DNA of 64,000 nt from Salinibacterium sp. NG253 (GTDB taxonomy: Bacteria; Actinomycetota; Actinomycetes; Actinomycetales; Microbacteriaceae): assembly GCF_015864945.1 (NCBI RefSeq), contig NZ_JADYWF010000001.1, positions 992,378-1,056,377 on the forward strand, in the 5' to 3' direction. Shown here piece after piece: positions 61,927 to 64,000 of this stretch; position 1 is the stretch's first letter; each line of letters starts with the position of its first letter. Below the pieces are notes generated by a model that had not been told where the DNA came from, did no database searches, and was given only the letters and a program-made list of their open reading frames with translations. The position numbers and the translations under genes were made by a program.

Positions 61927-63042
61927 GTGACCGCCGCCGTGGGGTCTTCGGCTCCTGTGACTCCGTCACCGATGGAGGTATCGGCCGAGCTTCGCCGTCG
62001 CGCAGTCGCCCACCCGGGCGGGTTTGCCGACCTCGCGACCGCTTCCCCCGTCGACCCGACGCCGCAAGTCTTTGTCGATGCGCTGGCTTCAGCGGGCGGC
62101 GCACCTGGCTATCCCTTGACCATTGGGGTCGTCGAGTTGCGTGACGCGATGGTGAACTGGTTCGATCGCATCCGCGGTGTCACTCTCAATCGAGAGGGTG
62201 TGCTACCCACGATCGGTTCTAAAGAGCTGTTGGGTTTACTGCCATTCTTGCTCGGGCTCGGCGCGGACGACGTCGTGGTACGCCCGGCGCTTGCCTATCC
62301 CGCCTATGAAGCGGGGGCGCTCGCCGTCGGTGCCAGCGTCGTTGCTGAGGACGATCCGGCCAAGTGGCCTGAGGCGACCAAGCTCATTTGGCTGAACTCC
62401 CCTCGTAACCCCGACGGCCAGACCCTGACCGTTGAGGAGTTGCGTCGTGCTGTCGCCCGAGCTCGCGAGCTCGGTGCTGTGATCGTCGGGGACGAGTGCT
62501 ACGCCGTCCTGAACGAGCGCAACGGGGAGCGAATCCCTTCTATCCTCGACCCGAGAGTGATCGGCGACGACATGAGCCAGGTTCTCGCCTGCTACTCAGT
62601 CAGTAAGCAGTCGAACATGGCTGGATACCGCGGCGGCATGGTGGCCGGAGACGAACAGCTGATCGGCACAATTGCATCGAAGCGTCGCAGCCTGGGGCTC
62701 ATGGTTCCTGCGCCGGTGCAGCAGGTGCTCAGCGCAGTTCTCTCGGATGATGAGCACGTTGTCGAGCAGCGCGATCTCTACACCGCACGACTTGAACGTC
62801 TCCGCACTGCCGTCGAGGCAGCCGGGCTCGAGATTCACGGCTCGGAAAGCGGCCTGTACCTCTGGGCCACGCGGGGCGAAAGCGGAATTGATACCGCGAT
62901 GGCGCTCGCTGACATCGGCGTGCTTGTCTCGCCCGGAGAGTTCTACGGTCCGAGCGGCACGCAATTCGTGCGCTTTGCCGTGACGGTTCGAGATGAGTAC
63001 CTCGACCGGGCGATCATCGCCCTTCAGTCGTGGTCCCGCTAA
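61927..63042 (+). CDS. dapC: DapC-like succinyldiaminopimelate aminotransferase
   Basis: 371 residues. The GTG start follows CGGAG at 7 nt; an ATG at 61972 is the alternative. It is a class I/II aminotransferase: GYPLTIGVVELRDAMVNWF, VLPTIGSKELLGLLPFLLGL, the SPRNPDGQ motif, ECYAVL and the PLP-binding Lys in YSVSKQSNMAGYRGG. These segments match actinobacterial DapC, which makes succinyl-diaminopimelate for lysine and peptidoglycan. The usual N-terminal FPWD motif and the preceding ferredoxin gene are missing, so it may be a shortened or second copy. Confidence 0.8.
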   Translation: MTAAVGSSAPVTPSPMEVSAELRRRAVAHPGGFADLATASPVDPTPQVFVDALASAGGAPGYPLTIGVVELRDAMVNWFDRIRGVTLNREGVLPTIGSKELLGLLPFLLGLGADDVVVRPALAYPAYEAGALAVGASVVAEDDPAKWPEATKLIWLNSPRNPDGQTLTVEELRRAVARARELGAVIVGDECYAVLNERNGERIPSILDPRVIGDDMSQVLACYSVSKQSNMAGYRGGMVAGDEQLIGTIASKRRSLGLMVPAPVQQVLSAVLSDDEHVVEQRDLYTARLERLRTAVEAAGLEIHGSESGLYLWATRGESGIDTAMALADIGVLVSPGEFYGPSGTQFVRFAVTVRDEYLDRAIIALQSWSR

Positions 63043-63079
63043 CGGGACCACAATCCGTGGTCCCGCCAGCGGGAAACCA
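63031..63079. terminator. tandem hairpins at the end of dapC
   Basis: Hairpin one has arms 63031-63038 and 63043-63050, with the dapC stop codon in its loop. Hairpin two has arms 63058-63066 and 63069-63079 with a small bulge. The arms share the sequence TGGTCCCG, so the unit looks duplicated. They lie between two convergent genes. Confidence 0.7.
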
Positions 63080-63088
63080 GCTCGGGGC

Positions 63089-64000
63089 CTAGAAGGCGAC
63101 CATCACCTTGAGGCTTTCGCGGGAATCCATGGCGGCGTATCCCAGCGCAACCTCGTCGATGCCCACGACGCGGTCGAAGACGCGCCCCGGAGCGATCGAG
63201 CCGTCGAGCACATCCTGGAGCGCAGATTCGATGTAGGCGCGCACGGGGGCAGGTCCACCCGTGAGCGTGATGTTGCGACTGAAGAGCGAGCCCCAGCCGA
63301 TCGGAGCCTCGGAGTACTGGGGAACGCCTACCCGCGAAATGGTGCCGCCCACACGGACGGACCCCAAAGCTTGCTGGTACGCCGGGAAGTGGCCAACCGC
63401 CTCGATGACGACGTGACTACCCTCACCGCTGGTGAGTTCGCGCACCCGGGCGACTCCTTCTTCTCCGCGCTCGGCCACGATCTCGTCTGCCCCGAACTCG
63501 AGACCGAGGTCAGTGCGCGACTGATGCCGCCCCATGAGGATGACCCGCTCAGCACCAAGCTTCTTGGACGCCAGTACGGCCGACAGCCCGACCGCGCCGT
63601 CACCAATCACCGTCACCGTCTGTCCAGCGCCAACCCGCCCCATATGCGCGGCGTGGTAACCGGTGAGGTAGACATCGGACAGGGCGAGAAGCGATGGAAT
63701 CAGTTCACTTTTCTCGTCAACGCCCGGCACTGCCACCAGACTGCCGTCGGCCTGCGGCACTCGCGCATACTCCGCTTGGAAGCCGCCGACCTCGGGTTTG
63801 TTATAGAAGCCGCCGTGGCGGCAGGAGGTGTGGAAACCTTCTTGGCAAAAGACGCAGGTGTTGTCTTGGTACGTAAACGTGGCGACGACAAGGTCGCCAC
63901 GCTTCACCGAGGAGACCTCAGAGCCGATTTCCTCGACTACTCCGACCATTTCGTGGCCCATTGGAGCGCCAACCGGGCCCGGCTTACGCGTGTGATACGG
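63089..64000 (-). CDS. zinc-dependent alcohol dehydrogenase, cut by window edge
   Basis: 304 codons are visible; the frame stays open through 64000, so the N-terminus lies outside. Visible motifs are GHEMVGVVEEIGSEV (catalytic zinc region), the structural-zinc-like cysteines in NTCVFCQEGFHTSCRHGG, the NAD-binding VTVIGDGAVGLSAVLASKKLGA and the C-terminal substrate domain. It belongs to the medium-chain dehydrogenases. The substrate is not assignable. A decayed relative lies at 61690-61810 on the same strand. Confidence 0.88.
   Translation of the reverse strand, partial: PYHTRKPGPVGAPMGHEMVGVVEEIGSEVSSVKRGDLVVATFTYQDNTCVFCQEGFHTSCRHGGFYNKPEVGGFQAEYARVPQADGSLVAVPGVDEKSELIPSLLALSDVYLTGYHAAHMGRVGAGQTVTVIGDGAVGLSAVLASKKLGAERVILMGRHQSRTDLGLEFGADEIVAERGEEGVARVRELTSGEGSHVVIEAVGHFPAYQQALGSVRVGGTISRVGVPQYSEAPIGWGSLFSRNITLTGGPAPVRAYIESALQDVLDGSIAPGRVFDRVVGIDEVALGYAAMDSRESLKVMVAF

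Overview
The window is chromosomal DNA of a high-GC actinobacterium, most likely a Microbacteriaceae member (Salinibacterium/Rhodoglobus-like). The evidence is actinobacteria-specific gene sets (GlpR/SepX-type membrane protein beside galU and rimJ, LytR_C plus DUF3263, DUF3027, DUF2530, the XPB-type helicase pair, HtaA, DUF485-ActP), GC-rich third codon positions, and many start codons placed 6-8 nt after a TAnnnT box, as expected for leaderless mRNAs. Gene density is high. No IS element, prophage or CRISPR array is visible.

Layout. 1-600: no gene, but several strong hairpins. 601-3636: three-gene signalling unit (LuxR-type response regulator, histidine kinase, degenerate kinase-like membrane protein). 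3.7-7.5 kb: TrmA/RlmD-like methyltransferase, Maf, biotin carboxylase-BCCP, tRNA-Ala. 7.7-12.7 kb: GAF-LuxR regulator divergent from prpE-DUF485-actP (short-chain acid activation and uptake). 12.8-16.9 kb: glpR, rimJ, galU, 5-FTHF cyclo-ligase, FmdB, mscL. 17-21 kb: a 1265-residue helicase-like protein with ruined ATPase motifs and a coupled small gene. 21-30 kb: coiled-coil membrane protein, Cys-less HesB/IscA homologue, nhaA, pdxH, amt, SDR, MacB-type ABC exporter. 30-32.7 kb: P-type ATPase. 32.9-40.3 kb: glpP, leader terminator, three GDPD genes and ugpCAEB. 40.4-46.7 kb: DUF421, tRNA-Arg, CHAP protein, HNH nuclease, DtxR regulator, serC, DUF2530, DUF3027, cold-shock protein. 46.8-54.8 kb: helicase-associated protein, XPB helicase, methyltransferase-like protein, two-component system, lone WXG100. 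54.9-61.5 kb: groEL with two CIRCE sites, LytR_C/DUF3263, heme-binding lipoprotein, HtaA, GNAT, msrB, YdcZ transporter. 61.5-64 kb: tRNA-Thr, alcohol dehydrogenase remnant, dapC-like aminotransferase, edge-truncated alcohol dehydrogenase.

The most notable system is the glycerophosphodiester locus. A GlpP-type, glycerol-3-phosphate-responsive antiterminator gene is followed by a textbook intrinsic terminator and then by overlapping genes for three cytoplasmic GDPD proteins and a complete Ugp-type ABC importer. The middle GDPD has lost both catalytic histidines. The layout predicts a feed-forward circuit: imported glycerophosphodiesters are cut inside the cell, the released glycerol-3-phosphate activates GlpP, and GlpP lets transcription pass the terminator. 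Iron control is the second theme: a DtxR/IdeR-type regulator, an iron-box-like site next to a possible terminated small RNA, another box before the HmuT-like lipoprotein, and HtaA. The third is the 1265-residue pseudo-helicase next to mscL.
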